Under the pieces are notes generated by a model, which ran no database searches, was not told the origin of the DNA, and saw nothing but the letters and a program-made list of their open reading frames with translations. Below, piece after piece: positions 1-12,292 of a DNA stretch of 64,000 bases (position 1 is the first letter of the stretch; each line of letters opens with the position of its first letter). Both the position numbers and the translations under genes were made by a program. The DNA is from Telopea speciosissima (taxonomy: Eukaryota; Streptophyta; Magnoliopsida; Proteales; Proteaceae). The stretch is taken from assembly GCF_018873765.1 (NCBI RefSeq), contig NC_057924.1:17541542-17605541 (forward strand), in the 5' to 3' direction.

Positions 1-639
1 AAGCTATCAAAACAAAGCTTTCTAACAAATCCAAGATTGCTTAAATTTTATTTATATTGAAGGAGTTATGTTCCGATCATACCTTATTTGATACCATATC
101 CAATAACAATATACAGTATCAAACTTGGATCAAAACCACAAATAATATTTTTAATGTTCTTTATGTGAAACTAATGCATGGATTGAGTTTAAAATGTAAA
201 AAATAGGCAGCACAACAATCAAGGTAAAAACAATAATTTCTGGGCCTCGAAATCAAGGTTCGAGTTAGCCTAGAGAAAGTCCTAGGTTTCAACCGAGATA
301 TGGTCGAAACCGAGACGAACTTGGTTTCTGGCTGATCGAAACCCAGTCCAAACCCGAGTTATAGAACCTTAGTAATAAGGTACAATTTTATTTTTTCTAC
401 AGTTGAAAGTCAAATTTTTTTGATCAACCTTTTGGGACGGAATAGTCCAGAAAATTCGTCCCTTCAGATCTACATACTGGTTTACTTTTTTGCCGCGGAA
501 AATTCCATCCTAACAAGGCTATGTAATGACCCACTTTTGAGAATTGCGACGGTAAATTCTGTCCCTTACTCCCTATTGGATTTTTGAGGGATGATTTATT
601 GCAAAACATCCATGTCTAATATCATATATACGGTCAAAA

Positions 640-1135
640 AACAGGGCTAGAACGGACTTACCTAGCCCTGAAATGACAAAAATTAGGGCTGCCAAGGTTA
701 ATCCAGTCAAACCGACCCAATCAAAATCAATCAGAGCCAGGCTGGGCTGGGCTGGGCCTAGGCTGTAATACCCCTTGGCTGAGCTGGGTCTGGTTTGAAC
801 TAAGGGGACTTGGGATAGGCTTGGCACATCAGCGCTATGCCCAGCCCGTGTCTGTCTCTCTGCCATCCCCAATGGAAATTATCTCGCTCCCTTCCCTCCC
901 CATCCTATCCTCACCATTGTGCACTGGTGCTAGCCTGTAGAAAGCGAGCGGCGTGCCCAACCATTTTCCTATTAAATATAATTGTGTATTATCTATTTAT
1001 ATATACAGGATTGGGTCAGACCTGGCTCAGTGAGAGACCTCAGCCTAGGTCCAACTCAGCCCTACCCTAGACTTGAAAATCGTAACCCTGGCCCAACCTG
1101 CAAGCTGAAAATCGGGCCAATGACTCTACTAGTGA
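640..1135. repeat. GGGCTGG/CCCAGCC-rich degenerate repeat
   Basis: The stretch contains recurring GGGCTGGGC-like and CAGCCTAGG-like words, also found at about 3745-4090 and 27290-27660. The copies at 689 (TAGGGCTGCCAA) and 27288 (TAGGGCTGCAAC) start alike, and one at 4080 ends GACACCTCTAA. This pattern of ends suggests hAT-like MITEs, but no target duplication could be confirmed. Confidence 0.4.
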
Positions 1136-1336
1136 TAGAGTGGGGAAGATTTTTATTTCCATTCCAATAGTTTGTCCGATGGCATTCTTTCATTTCAGAT
1201 GGTATTATCAGTTCCTAGAGGCCTTTTTTGTTGTGGCACTTCTAAGATTAGATGAGATAGGAAAATCAACCAGTGACAATTTCCTCCCTTCTTCTTGTAG
1301 TCATAGCCTTACTATAATTATAACTATATTATGTAT

Positions 1337-1521
1337 GGGAAAAGAAATGCTAACTGGTGCTGTGTGTAGGCGTGTACCTGTGCCCTGACACAGTCCAGCG
1401 TGAAAAGACCGTCGTCCCTCTGAACCTTTCCACCTTTTAAGGGGGTGCGGCGGTCTTTTCGCACCAGTGTCTGAGCGCAGATACACGCCCACACACAACA
1501 CTGGTTAGCATTCTTTCTCCC
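1337..1521. mobile_element. Foldback MITE, Mutator-type (9-bp target duplication)
   Basis: The 185-bp element has long imperfect inverted arms of about 75 bp: GGGAAAAGAAATGCTAAC at the left matches the complement of GTTAGCATTCTTTCTCCC at the right. It is flanked by a perfect 9-bp direct repeat ATTATGTAT (1328-1336 and 1522-1530). Nine-base duplications are characteristic of Mutator-like transposition. No coding content. Confidence 0.85.
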
Positions 1522-1530
1522 ATTATGTAT

Positions 1531-3736
1531 ATTCGAACGTCTTCACATCATTCCGTTGTCTAATTTCTATCAATAATTTTGTATTTTTCTACTGATATTA
1601 TTCACCGTGGGTGTACGAAAATTTGGTCCAAAATAAAATGAAAATCTTTCTAATCATTAACATCAATGATTTGGTAGGTAAGACCAAATCTTACTACATA
1701 TAATAATTAAGTTTTAAACATTTTTCAACCAGATTATGTGGATTTGAATAGGAAAATATTTTAGGGATAAGGATATATTTAAAAATTTTAATTACCTTAT
1801 ATGATAAGGAGAGTTGATAAACCCACTCTCAAATGGTTTTTTTCTGTGTTTATTATAGCTTGTTACTGAATTTGGGAAACTAGAAACAATTGTTGTTTTA
1901 AGGCTCTTAATATCCTAATCCTTTCATGTTTCTGAGAAAGGTAACAATTTGGATGCAGGATCTTCATATTTCCCCAACTTTGATGTCATCTCTACCTGTA
2001 AATGAATCTAATGAGGAGGACTTGCTTATTTTCTTCCATGCCTGATTTACCTATTTTAGAATTTCATGTTTTGTTATACGCAGAGGTTGATTTCAGAGAC
2101 CTAAATTCTTCTGGATGGGCCTTTGGCATTTTGTTAGATTGCAAATTCATTTAGGTCAATGCAGGTTTCATTAAGAACCATCATATTTTGGAACCAGAGC
2201 TGACTGGGATAATTTCCAAGTTATTTTTTGCTGCCAAGAGAGGTGTGAAGCTTAAAGAAGTTTAGTGTTCAGACTACTCTTTGCCTGGACTTCTTCCAAC
2301 TCCATCCCGATCTCCTTGGCCCTATGAACTTCTAACTTATTTTTTGCAGATTTTGGACATGGCTAAGGATATCATCTTCCGAAATATAACCAGTGAGAGG
2401 ATATTAACCTGGTTAAAATTCAAGGCTAAGCTAGCTGTCAAACAAAAACTACCTTGTATATATGAACAATATACTAATTTGCCATCTTTTTAATAATATA
2501 ATATTTTCCTTCCCATCAAAAAAAAAAAAAAGAAAAAAAAGATAAGGGGAGTTGGTGGAGATTAGGAGTGTGTTGCAAAATTTAGTTCTTTAATTTTTGT
2601 TTTTGGTTTCCACATATATTGTCTCAATTGTTCATTATTTGGCTACTTCTACTTATGAATTTGATAGAGATTTTAGGTTGTCTTATAAACTTTCAATTTG
2701 GTTCATGGATATGTTGAAGCACAATTACTACCAAAAATTTCCATATGTGACAAAATTTTAAGCTAGTTACAGAATCATAACAAAAACAAAGATACAGAAC
2801 AAATTAATTTCAATTCCCTTTATTTCACTTTACTTCTAATCAGTTGGAACCTTCAATAACAATAAAGATACATTAGATATTAAAAGAAAGAACATTGTCT
2901 GATTGCGTAGCGTACGTTGTGCTTCTTATGTTTATCTCTCTCCTCCCATGGTAAGGAAAAAATATGTCATTTCATATTTTCATATAAGAGAGAAAAGAGA
3001 GACATAGAAAAATACTAACATACGCTACACAACATGGGCATACAGGTCATTTCAGATCCATTGATCAAATAAGAAGAAGCCATTGCTCTCTCTATGTGAG
3101 GAGGTCCAACATGCAAGTTCGGGTGTAGAAAGAAAAACTGGAAAAGTATTAGTGCCAAAAGTTGACATTGGTTGGGTATTAAAGGGAATCAATTTAAGAG
3201 AATTGTTTTGCTAAATCCTATTGAATTCAATAAGATAGAAATACTTGGTTGTCTTTATTTGGTTTGATTATGTAACTAAAAGTATGAATCCCATAATCTA
3301 CTCATGAAAGCATTGATCATTAATTTTGGTTTGATCGTCCTCTATGAATTTTAGTTTGATCATTCACTACGGATTTCGCACCACCCTGAGTTTTATTTGT
3401 TTCGTCTTATCATTTCTAATGTTATAGCAAAAGTATATATATATATATATATTTTTTTTATGATATTTTATGTAATTTTATATGAGAATTATTAAATATT
3501 AAGTGAAAATTTGATTGGTTATCCTATGTAAAATGACATCAATATATATCTATTGCTTGATCTACAATTTTTTAAAATATCCCTTTGCATAACTATCTAT
3601 GTCATATTATTAGGTTTTAAATATATATAATTGGTCTATATACGTTTTCTTAATTTTGGGTAGAGGCTCACAGTCATGAAATGAAGTAAATAGTCATTGC
3701 TTTCTTCATAATGTTACCCTACTCCAAAGAAAAACA
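1531..3736. other. AT-rich intergenic stretch, no gene seen
   Basis: Short frames here are accidental: no domain, no splice-consistent exon chain. An A-rich tract lies at 2518-2541 and a (TA)n microsatellite at about 3436-3451. Confidence 0.5.
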
Positions 3737-4500
3737 TGTTATTATAATATCCCAGCCTGCCCTAACCCAGATAAGGCCGAGCCTGGCCTGGAGTTAACAC
3801 AAGGTTGGGTTGGATTTGCCATTTCCCTGGCCTTGATAAGGCCAGATCTGGGTTGAAGCCTCGGGTTGAGCCTGGCCCTGCCCTGCCCAACCCTATATAT
3901 ATTATATATTACAAACTCTTTATTGGGCCTTCTTAATATAATATTACTCAATTATAATATTATATTACAAGGCTCATCAATTATATATTACAATGCCCAG
4001 CCCATCTATATTCAGGGTCAATAAAAGTCGGGCTGGGCTTGGACTGACCTTAAGAGCTTTAGGATTGGGCTGACACCTCTAACTTGGACTTCCAACTGTT
4101 GCATTAGTAATGGAGTCTTTTAAATAATGGTAATGTTGTTAGAGCCTCTTAGTCTTGTAATAAGAATTATAAATATCAATTAGAAATGTTGTATTTTCTC
4201 CCATGATTTGAAATCGAATTCTTATATGTTTTCTTTACATAATTATTTATTTGTATCATTACATATTTCTAATTATTTATTGTCACCATTAATGTTTAAT
4301 TATTGTTATTACATATTACTAATATTTGTTTCGGTTTAAATAGTTGTCTAAATGGTTTACCATCGGTTTAAATGGTTCAGTTCGGTTTAAACCGTTTAAC
4401 TAAACGGTTGCAATTTTAAAATAAAAATCGAACCATTTATTAAATGGTTTCACAATTTTGGTGCAAACAGATTGGTTTGGTTTCGAATTGATTTTGACAC
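3737..4500. repeat. Two adjacent degenerate MITE-like repeats and a dispersed repeat
   Basis: At 3745-4090 GGGCTGG-type words recur and the segment ends GACACCTCTAA. At about 4330-4505 a second repeat made of TTCGGTTTAAA-like words ends TTGACACCCTTA. The DNA between (4083-4211) is repeated in direct orientation at 28600-28729 with moderate divergence. The function is unknown. Confidence 0.45.
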
Positions 4501-4584
4501 CCTTATCTAAAGTAATGTTTGCTTCAAAAGCATCAATAGGGTGACGGGCACTCTTGCATTTCATTGGGTTGGGGTGGTCATTTC

Positions 4585-4760
4585 ACCCTCTCTTTGTCTG
4601 GGCGTGGCCACGCTCTCCCACAGAAACCATTCCCCCATAATTAAATTAGGCAGATTCTAGCTGCCTACGTACAAAATTGGAAAACCCCCTCTCTGTCTAG
4701 GCAAAAGGGCCCCGCTCTCCCATAGAAACCATTTCCCCATAATTAAATTAGGCAGATTCT
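4585..4760 (+). repeat. Two-unit direct repeat ending in AATTAAATTAGGCAGATTCTA
   Basis: Segments at about 4590-4660 and 4685-4760 share a CCCTCTCT tract, CGCTCTCCCA, AGAAACCATT, CCCCATAATT and AAATTAGGCAGATTC. This is a local duplication with a spacing of roughly 100 bp. The AGAAACCATTNCCC end also occurs near 42245. Confidence 0.6.
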
Positions 4761-5221
4761 AATTGAAAAAGAAGATACCGATATATACTCGAATAAACAC
4801 AATACTTCACTTCAAAAGATGGAAGCACTTAGAACATTAGATTTGCAAATACAAAGTATCACCGAGTAATAGCTTGCCCACAAATTCAAGAGTCTAAACC
4901 AAATAATAAGGCAAGTAACAATGAAGATGAGCACATTCTATGAGACATAAAGTTGTACTTCCTTTGATGAGGGATTTTAAATACAAATACATAACAAGTG
5001 GCTTACCAATGATTTGACTGTTACTGGCTGGTCATCTTATTATAAGTGCTTCCATATATTTTTCTTTTCTAAAATGACCAGATCCATTACATGATATTGT
5101 GCTCTAGACTACAAGGGAAGGTAAAATCCAAGGGATTGGATAGTGTTGGACATTGCTTTATTCCACCCCAGCCCAGCTTGAGATTCAAGGTTGGCCCCTT
5201 CCTTCATAACGGGCAAGTAAG

Positions 5222-5597
5222 TGTTAACGTGTATATTGAAGATAAGGGTGGACCGGGTCTATGATCGGGCCACCAAGATTCTCTGGTGATAAGGCTTCCC
5301 TAATTATCTCCCATATCTAAGATATTCTACCAAATATGTTTCCTGATTTGATCACCAAGATTGTTGGTGATACCCTAAAATATCCTGCTATATTTACCTC
5401 CTGTAATTGTGCATTCACCTTCTATATATTTGGGTGCCAATTGATGTAAAAATCATTCAATCAATAGTGAAATATATGGTTGTGTAGGCCTTGGATCCAT
5501 GGACGTAGGGCTTATGGCCTGAACCACGTAAAACTTGTGTTCTTCTCTCTTCTTTTACTCTCTTCCATTGTTTATGTTTAATATCATAAACTTAACA
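5222..5597 (+). repeat. 5' LTR of non-autonomous element
   Basis: 376 bp, TGTTAACG...CTTAACA. A TATA-like TCTATATATT lies at 5421, followed by the likely R/U5 region. Confidence 0.92.
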
Positions 5598-6582
5598 TGA
5601 TATCAGCTTAAAGGTTCAGTCCTCTTCGATCTTTGTCTTCCACTTGCTGTTGTTGGTATCCGGTCTTGATCGCGCTATCCTGCCTGAGGTTGTAATCGCA
5701 GCCCTCTACCTTTGCATTCGCCGCTGTCTTCATCGCATCGTTATCACCGCTCCAATTGTCCACAAATCACTCTTACCCGAATACCCCAATCAGTCCCACC
5801 ACAAATCCCAATCCCAATTTCCCTTCCCTATTTAATACCATTGTTCCTTTTTTAATCCCCCACTCACGTTCATCGTTTTTTATTTTTTCCTATCTTTTAG
5901 TTTGCTCTGCCCATCTACCCATTCTTCTCTTTTTTCTTTTTTTTTCTTTTCACATATATATATCTACTTTCCCTAAAATCTCTCCCACTGAAACCGCCCA
6001 TCCCTCCCAAATTCACTTTCATTCTGTTTCTTTTTTTTCCCCCTAAATTCCCTCTAATCCAAGCCAAAAATCCATCCAACATCTCAAAACTCTCTCTCTC
6101 TCTCTCTCGGCTACCCAACCCTTTGAAACGGACTTTACCTTTTTTCTTTTTTTTTTTATTTCTCTTCCATTCTTTTTTTTTGGTTTTTTAATTTTCTTTT
6201 CCCATCTCACCCATACCCATATTCCAGACTCATTGATGTGATACTGTAGCACTCCTAACCATATCTTCTTCTCTTTGGTTCCCATTTGGGCCACGAAACG
6301 AAACTTAATTCACTTTATCCCTCTCTTTCTATTTTGTTCCTGCCGTCCTTAAGTCGTGCCCTGAGTTGAGGTCCCTTATTGGGGCGTACCTCAGGTTGAA
6401 GGCTTCATCATGGCCTCCAAACACGTTGGCTCTATGCAATACTGATGTTCCTCACTAGCTCTGTGCAACACTGGTTCAATGCAAAACTGTCACCACCGCA
6501 CCAAGCATGTTGTTGCTTCACATTTTGAAGTTTTCCGGGTCAAGCTCACTGAGGACGATCCCCAGTTTCGCTTGCGGGGGGA

Positions 6583-6958
6583 TATTAACGTGTATATTGA
6601 AGATAAGGGTGGACCGGATCTATGACCGGGCCACCAAGATTCGCTGGTGATAAGGCTTCCCTAATTATCTCCCATATCTAAGATATTCTACCAAATATGT
6701 TTCCTGATTTGATCACCAAGATTGTTGGTGATACCCTAAAATATCCTACTATACTTACCTCCTGTAATTGTGCATTCACCCTCTATATATTTGGGTGCCA
6801 ATCGATGTAAAAATCATTCAATCAATAGTAAAATATATGGCTATGTAGGCCTTGGATTCGTGGACGTAGGGCTTATGGCCTGAACCAAGTAAAACTTGTG
6901 TTCTTCTGTCTTCCTTTACTTTCTTCCATTGTTTATGTTTAATATCATAAACTTAACA
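6583..6958 (+). repeat. 3' LTR of non-autonomous element
   Basis: 376 bp, nearly identical to 5222-5597. It begins TATTAACG where the 5' copy has TGTTAACG, and follows a G-rich polypurine tract. Confidence 0.92.
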
Positions 6959-7288
6959 GTAAGCCCTCCTTCATGTATTTGTTGACATCCATAATACAAA
7001 CATCGGTGTGGTTGCTAATGGAAACAATTATCAAGGAGCACCACAATGTAACAACCCAAATTTGATGGAATTGAAGTAAATCCATTGAAGATAAGGACTA
7101 CTTTAGATAATCCCGCGGTCAATGCAAAGCTATCATGCTGGGTATGGATGGAAAGCGTGTCCGGAGTTTGGGGTTGATCTTGTGAAGGTCATATTGAAAG
7201 ATATTTTTTATTTTTTTATTGGTTGGCCTAATTGATCAAGTCTTTCTTAACGTTCATGTTAGTTACACTTTGAATATTAGTTCCTATT

Positions 7289-7661
7289 TGTTGGGGATTA
7301 GCACATTATGGGATAAGTCACCCTCTTAGTATCCACTAATCTCTAGCCGTTATGAGAGGTTAGATATTAACTATTTAATAGGCTAGGAGACTTAGGTCCC
7401 CTCTCTACCTTAATACACACACTTATTCCCATTGACGAGTAAGAATACGGCTAAGGCAAAGGGACAAAAACCTAGGTCCATTAAAGATTGCAAGGAAATG
7501 AACGTGAAGATTTACTACGATTTCACAAGCGACATCAATGGCTTCGTCCGACTCCACCGGCTCGTTGGTGAATGATACTTAGTTATATTTGTGATTCATC
7601 ACTGCATATGACAAGATCCTGTTAGTGTGATAATAAGATAGAAGGAAATTTAATCCCTACA
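7289..7661 (+). repeat. Orphan LTR of another copia-like element, with primer-binding site
   Basis: The 373-bp segment begins TGTTGGGGATTA and ends TAATCCCTACA, giving 11-bp near-perfect inverted termini. It is followed by TTGGCATCAGAGC (7663-7675), a good Met-tRNA-type primer-binding site. No second LTR was found in the window. Copia A copy 1 was inserted about 45 bp downstream, so the sequence after 12603 may be the leader of this older element. Confidence 0.75.
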
Positions 7662-7707
7662 CTTGGCATCAGAGCACATTGGTTATGCCTTTCGCATTCT
7701 TTGAATG

Positions 7708-8018
7708 TATTGACCAATATAGCCGTTCTCATTTAGAACGTGCTATATTGGACCCCAACATTCTCTTACCTTGCATGTTACCTACTATGTTTACTACCTA
7801 CCATGTGTACACCTACCTTGTATTTCACCTTCCATGTATCTCTCTTACCATGTATCACTTGATCCTAAGAATATTGTGTTTTCCATTTATCACCACATGT
7901 GATATAGACTTTCCTATTATCACATGTGGGAATCGGATTCTCTTGAGTCCTATATATACATGTAATATGTCACATTGATTAACTAAGGAATACAAATCCT
8001 ATTTCATACTGTCCAACA
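7708..8018 (+). repeat. 5' LTR of copia A copy 1
   Basis: This 311-bp LTR begins TATTG and ends CAACA. Its first 43 bp form a hairpin (CCAATATAGC paired with GCTATATTGG, and inside it GTTCT with AGAAC). A second inverted pair CACATGTGATA / TATCACATGTG lies at about 7896-7930. A TATA-box-like TATATATA lies at 7951. Confidence 0.93.
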
Positions 8019-8096
8019 TGGTATCTAGAACCAATTAGTGCTCCAACGAGCGTACCCTCTTCCTCTTCATTTTTTTTTTTTTTTTCTACTTCTTCC

Positions 8097-9120
8097 ATGG
8101 CTAGTGATAACGAATCAGCCCAAGCAACCCCTCCCACCTTGGACGACAATGGTGCTATCACCACCCTTCCCCTTGGACACTCAACCCTTCATCACGTACA
8201 TCACTACATCTCGGTGAAGCTCACCTCAAAGAACTATCTCTTCTAGCAGTCTCAAGTTGAGCCCTTTCTTGATGACCAAGGTCTATTTGGTCATCTTGAT
8301 GGGAGTACTCCATATCCTGATGACCCAACTACTGCCACTTCATGGCGTCGACAGGACTCTTTGCTCCGCAATCTCTTACTCTCATCCCTTTCTGAAGAAG
8401 TCTTTCCACTGACCGTTGGGAAGCGCACAAGCAAAGAAATCTGGGAGACCTTGAAAACCGCATTTTCTTCCCCATCAGAGAGCTGGATCATGTCCCTCAC
8501 AATGGCTTTGCAAGAGTTAGAGCAAAAGCCAGATGAATCTATCTTGGCATTTCTCCACCGTGCCAAGACTATTTCTGAAGAACTGAGTGCAGCCGATCAT
8601 GTGCTAAGACAGGGCACTTTCAATCTCCATGTTTTTAAGGGATTGAAATCCGACTTTAATGATATTGTTTCCTCTCTTTTAACAAGGATAGACCCCTTGC
8701 CATATGATGACCTCCATGCAATGCTTCTTAGCCACGATTTTTTTGCATAGTTCAAAATTGTCCAAACTCTCTCTGAATGATGCTGGAAATTCCAATGGTT
8801 CCCCCACTGCCAATCAAGTGCAAAAAGGTAATGGTTCCCTTGACCCCCGATCCACTTCCTCTGGCCGAGGGGTGGTCCTTGGAGAGGTCGTGGTAGGGGA
8901 GGCCGTGGCCGTTCTCAGGGCACTCGGTTATGGTGCCACTGGTGCAACCGTGATACTCATGACACCATCAGTTGTTATAGCAAGCCTAAACCACCACCAA
9001 ACTTCCCAACCCGTCAATCAGCCTAGTTTCACTATCAACCCCATACACACCTGGCAGCCCATTACACCACTTACCCTACCCAATCGGCACCACCCCTCCT
9101 CCCCACACCCAATCAACAAT
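8097..9120 (+). pseudogene. copia A copy 1 gag (broken)
   Basis: The frame opens at ATG 8097 (MASDNESAQATPP). It meets an in-frame TAG at 8244 where the second copy has TGG (NYLFW), then runs to 8750. An expanded T run near 8740 shifts the frame. A UBN2-type gag core (LEQKPDESILAFLHRAKTI) is visible. A CCHC knuckle (CHWCNRDTHDTISCY) lies in a further frame near 8932-8977, after a Gly/Arg-rich stretch. Gag packages element RNA; this copy cannot make a full protein. Confidence 0.9.
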
Positions 9121-10400
9121 TAACCTGGTACCCAGATACAAGCGCCACTCACCATGTTACCCCAGATATCAATGCCTTATCAAGCTATGATCCCTATACT
9201 GGCACGGATTCCCTGCAGATCGGCAATGGTAAGGGTGCTCCCATTGAACATATTGGTACATCGTCTATTCCTTCTCATTCTTCATCACATAATTTTATTT
9301 TGTCTGATGTTTTACATGTCCCTTCTATTTCCAAACCCCTTCTCTCTGTTAACCGTTTTGTTCATGATAATGATGTATTCTTCGAATTTCACCCCTCTTG
9401 TTTTTTTGTGAAGGATCGACGGACCACAACTACCATCCTGTCCGGTCCGAGTAAGGGCGGTCTATACACCATTCCTATGCGCATTTCTCTTGAAGCAAAT
9501 CTCACTTCTAGAACCTCTCTTGATGGCTGGCATTCCCGTCTCGATCATCCTCATCCGCAGTCGCTTCGTCAAATTGTGGCATCCAATAAATTACCCTCTT
9601 TGAATAATTCTCTAAATAAATTATGTACTGCTTGTCAAATGGGAAAGGCTTGTCGCCAATCTTTGGCCGAGACCTTCTCCCGTAGTTTATTTCCTTTGGA
9701 ATTGCTTTTTAGTGATGTGTGGGGTCCATCCCCTACCCCATCCCCTGCTGGACATCGTTATTTTCTTATTTTCGTAGATGATTATTCTAAATACATATGG
9801 TTCTACCCCATGATACGAAAGTCCGAAGTTTTTGGAATCTTTCAAAAGTTTCAAAAACTTAAGGAACGTTAGTTTGATCGTAAAATTAAATCAATCCAAA
9901 CAGACTGGGGAGGGGAATTCCGGACTTTACCAAAAAAATTTCAATCTGTGGGAATTTCACATAGGCTCTCTGCGCCTCACACCCATGAGCAGCAAGGGGC
10001 CGTTGAACTCAGACATAGGCATATTGTGGAAACCGGCCTATCTTTGCTCGCTCATGCTTCGGTTCCTGAGATTTATTGGGTTTTTGCCTTTGAAACTGTG
10101 GTTTTTTAATCAACCGCTTACCCTCTCGTGTTTCTTCAGGGATTTCTCCTTATCAACTTTTATTTCATCGAGTTCCTAATTACTCTTTTCTGCGTATTTT
10201 TGGGTGTCTCTGCTATCCTCTTTTATGTCCCTTAAATGTGCACAAAATGGATTATAGATCAGCCCCATATGTCTTTCTGGGCTACAGTCCTTCTCATTTA
10301 GCTTATCGTTGTCTTGATAAAACAACTGGCCGAGTTCAAGTTTTTAGACATGTGTCCTTCTCAGAGGACGTTTTCCATTTTCAAACCCCACACCTACACC
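9121..10400 (+). pseudogene. copia A copy 1 protease and integrase (broken)
   Basis: The protease site reads WYPDTSATHH near 9130. An open block at 9300-9872 holds the integrase zinc-binding region (HSRLDHP ... CTACQMGKACR) and the start of the catalytic core (SDVWGP ... FVDDYSKYIW). TAG at 9870 replaces Gln of copy 2. The second half (TDWGGEF, HTHEQQGAVE) continues after 9873 with more frameshifts near 10080-10230. The order protease-integrase-RT is diagnostic of copia rather than gypsy. Confidence 0.9.
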
Positions 10401-10410
10401 TAGCACGACC

Positions 10411-12285
10411 TTGCCGGTATCCCCACCATGGGCTGTTTTGCCCATTATTGCTGCTCCACTATCGCAGTCAGTTCAACCCATTCCAAGAGTATCACCAACC
10501 AACACACCACCTCCCACACCAACCTCACCAGCCCTACAACCACAACCACCTCTCTCACCCAAAACCACTAACCCAAGCCCTGTGACCAGCCCACCATCCC
10601 CACCACGTAAGACCTGTTCCATTATGGACCTTTACCAAAATAACCCTCCACCCAATCCACCACCGCCACCTACCCATCATACCATGCACCTTCGATCCCG
10701 CAAAACCGCATTACACAGCCTACCCTCTTCCCCATCTCAACCAATTGAACCGACTTGCTTTTCGTAGGCAGTTAAAGTACCTGAATGGCACCAGGCCATG
10801 GCTGAGGAATTTAATGCCTTACTCCGTAATGGCACTTGGAGTTTGGTACCTCCATCCCCCAACCACAATTTGGTGGGATGTAAGTGGGTTTTCAAAATTA
10901 AAAGAAAGGTGGATGGGTCCATTGAAAGATACAAGGCCCGCTTAGTGGCTAAAGGGTTCCACCAACAACAAGGGGTGGATTATGAGGAAACTTTTAGTCT
11001 GGTGGTTAAGAAACCTACTATTCGCACTGTGATTTCATTGGCTGTATCTCAATGTTGGCCTATCTGACAACTAGATGTCCAAAATGCCTTTCTCCATGGA
11101 GAATTGGCTGAAGCGGTTTACATGGCCCAACCTCCTGGGTTTGAAGATAAAGCTCACCCGTCCTATGTATGCAGGCTCCACCGGTCCCTGTACGGACTCC
11201 AACAAGCACCAAGGGCCTGGTTCAATCGATTATCCAGATTCCTGCTATCTACTGGGTTTGTCGGTTCTAAGACTGACTCTTCGCTATTCATCTCTCGCCA
11301 GGGTGGTTCGGTTCTTTATGTACTAGTGTATGTGGATGATATTTTGGTAACAGGTGATTCACAATCCGGTATCTCGGCCCTACTTGCGAGCCTGGCCCAA
11401 GAATTCTCAATAAAAGACTTAGGCCCCTTGCACTACTTCTTGGGCATTGAAGCCAGTCGAACCAAGCAAGGGCTGGTTCTGTCACAAAAGAGATATGTCA
11501 CTGATTTGCTTGACCGTGCTGGCATGACGGATTGTAAACCCATATCTACCCCAATGCCTACATCCACAAAAACTTCTGATTCAGGGGGTGTATCCTTTTC
11601 AGATCCCAATAAGTACAGGTCCATAGTGGGTGCTTTGCAGTATGTCACCCTTACTAGACCCGATGTAGCATTTGCAGTAAACCGCGTATGTCAGTTTATG
11701 CACTCTCCTACGTCTAACGATTGGAGTCATGTAAAACGTATACTGCGGTACCTTAAGGGTACTATTTCTCATGGTTTGTATTTTCAACCATCCTCGTCTA
11801 TGACACTACAAGCATACACAGATGTTGACTGGGCTGGAAGTCCAACTGACCGCCGGTCCACAGGGGCCTATGCGATATTTTTTTGGGCCGAATCTCATTT
11901 CCTGGAATTCTAGAAAACAAAAGACAGTATCCCAGTCCTCCACTGAGCCGAGTATAAGGCCCTAGCTGATGCGGCAGCAGAACTGATATGGCTCCAGGCA
12001 CTTTTTAAAGAGCTAGGGATTCCCCAACCAACGGCCCCAATCTTGTGGTGCCACAACATTGGTGCTACTTACTTGTCGGCCAATCCCATTTTTCATGCAC
12101 GTACCAAGCACGTGGAGATAGATTTTCACTTTGTTCGTGAGAGGGTGGCGGCAAAGGCTCTCCAAGTCCAGTTTATTTCAACTCATGATCAAATTGCGGA
12201 CGTGTTGACCAAGGCATTACCAATCGCACAATTCCAGTTTATGAGGGACAAGCTAAAGCTTCGCCACACCGGATCTTCATCTTAA
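10411..12285 (+). pseudogene. copia A copy 1 reverse transcriptase and RNase H (broken)
   Basis: A Pro-rich linker (10411-10767) leads into [41 protein letters not shown], then a TGA at about 11065 replacing Arg (copy 2 reads IRQLDV), then a long open stretch at 11104-11913. The catalytic YVDD is at 11329-11340. RNase H shows [13 protein letters not shown] and, after frameshifts near 11870-11950, [12 protein letters not shown] and [12 protein letters not shown], ending at 12285. Confidence 0.92.
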
Positions 12286-12292
12286 GGGGGTG

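Larger units (their letters stand above)
5222..6958 (+). mobile_element. Non-autonomous LTR retrotransposon without coding capacity
   Basis: Two LTRs of exactly 376 bp (5222-5597 and 6583-6958) enclose 985 bp. A perfect 5-bp target-site duplication GTAAG lies at 5217-5221 and 6959-6963. The primer-binding site TGATATCAGCTTAAAGG follows the 5' LTR at 5598, and the polypurine tract TTGCGGGGGGA ends at 6582. The interior is pyrimidine-rich with no gag or pol similarity that I can see. The element is longer than a typical TRIM, so a LARD/SMART-type label is only a size-based guess. It would depend on enzymes from another element. Confidence 0.92.

Noticed and set aside
5756..6294. Overlapping frames on both strands in the interior of the LTR element
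   Set aside because: The DNA is a pyrimidine-rich tract (TTTTC and CT runs), which opens frames by composition. The peptides are low-complexity S/F/P or K/R/E runs with no domain.
7701..7707. TG start for the copia A copy 1 LTR at 7706
   Set aside because: The 3' LTR of copy 2 has AG at this position and its 5' LTR lacks it, and a start at 7708 gives equal LTR lengths and a GAATG/GAATC duplication.
7702..7978. Frame of 99 codons starting at 7679 and its homologues at 12333, 46759 and 52931
   Set aside because: They are translations of the family A LTR; similarity among them reflects LTR copies, not a gene family.
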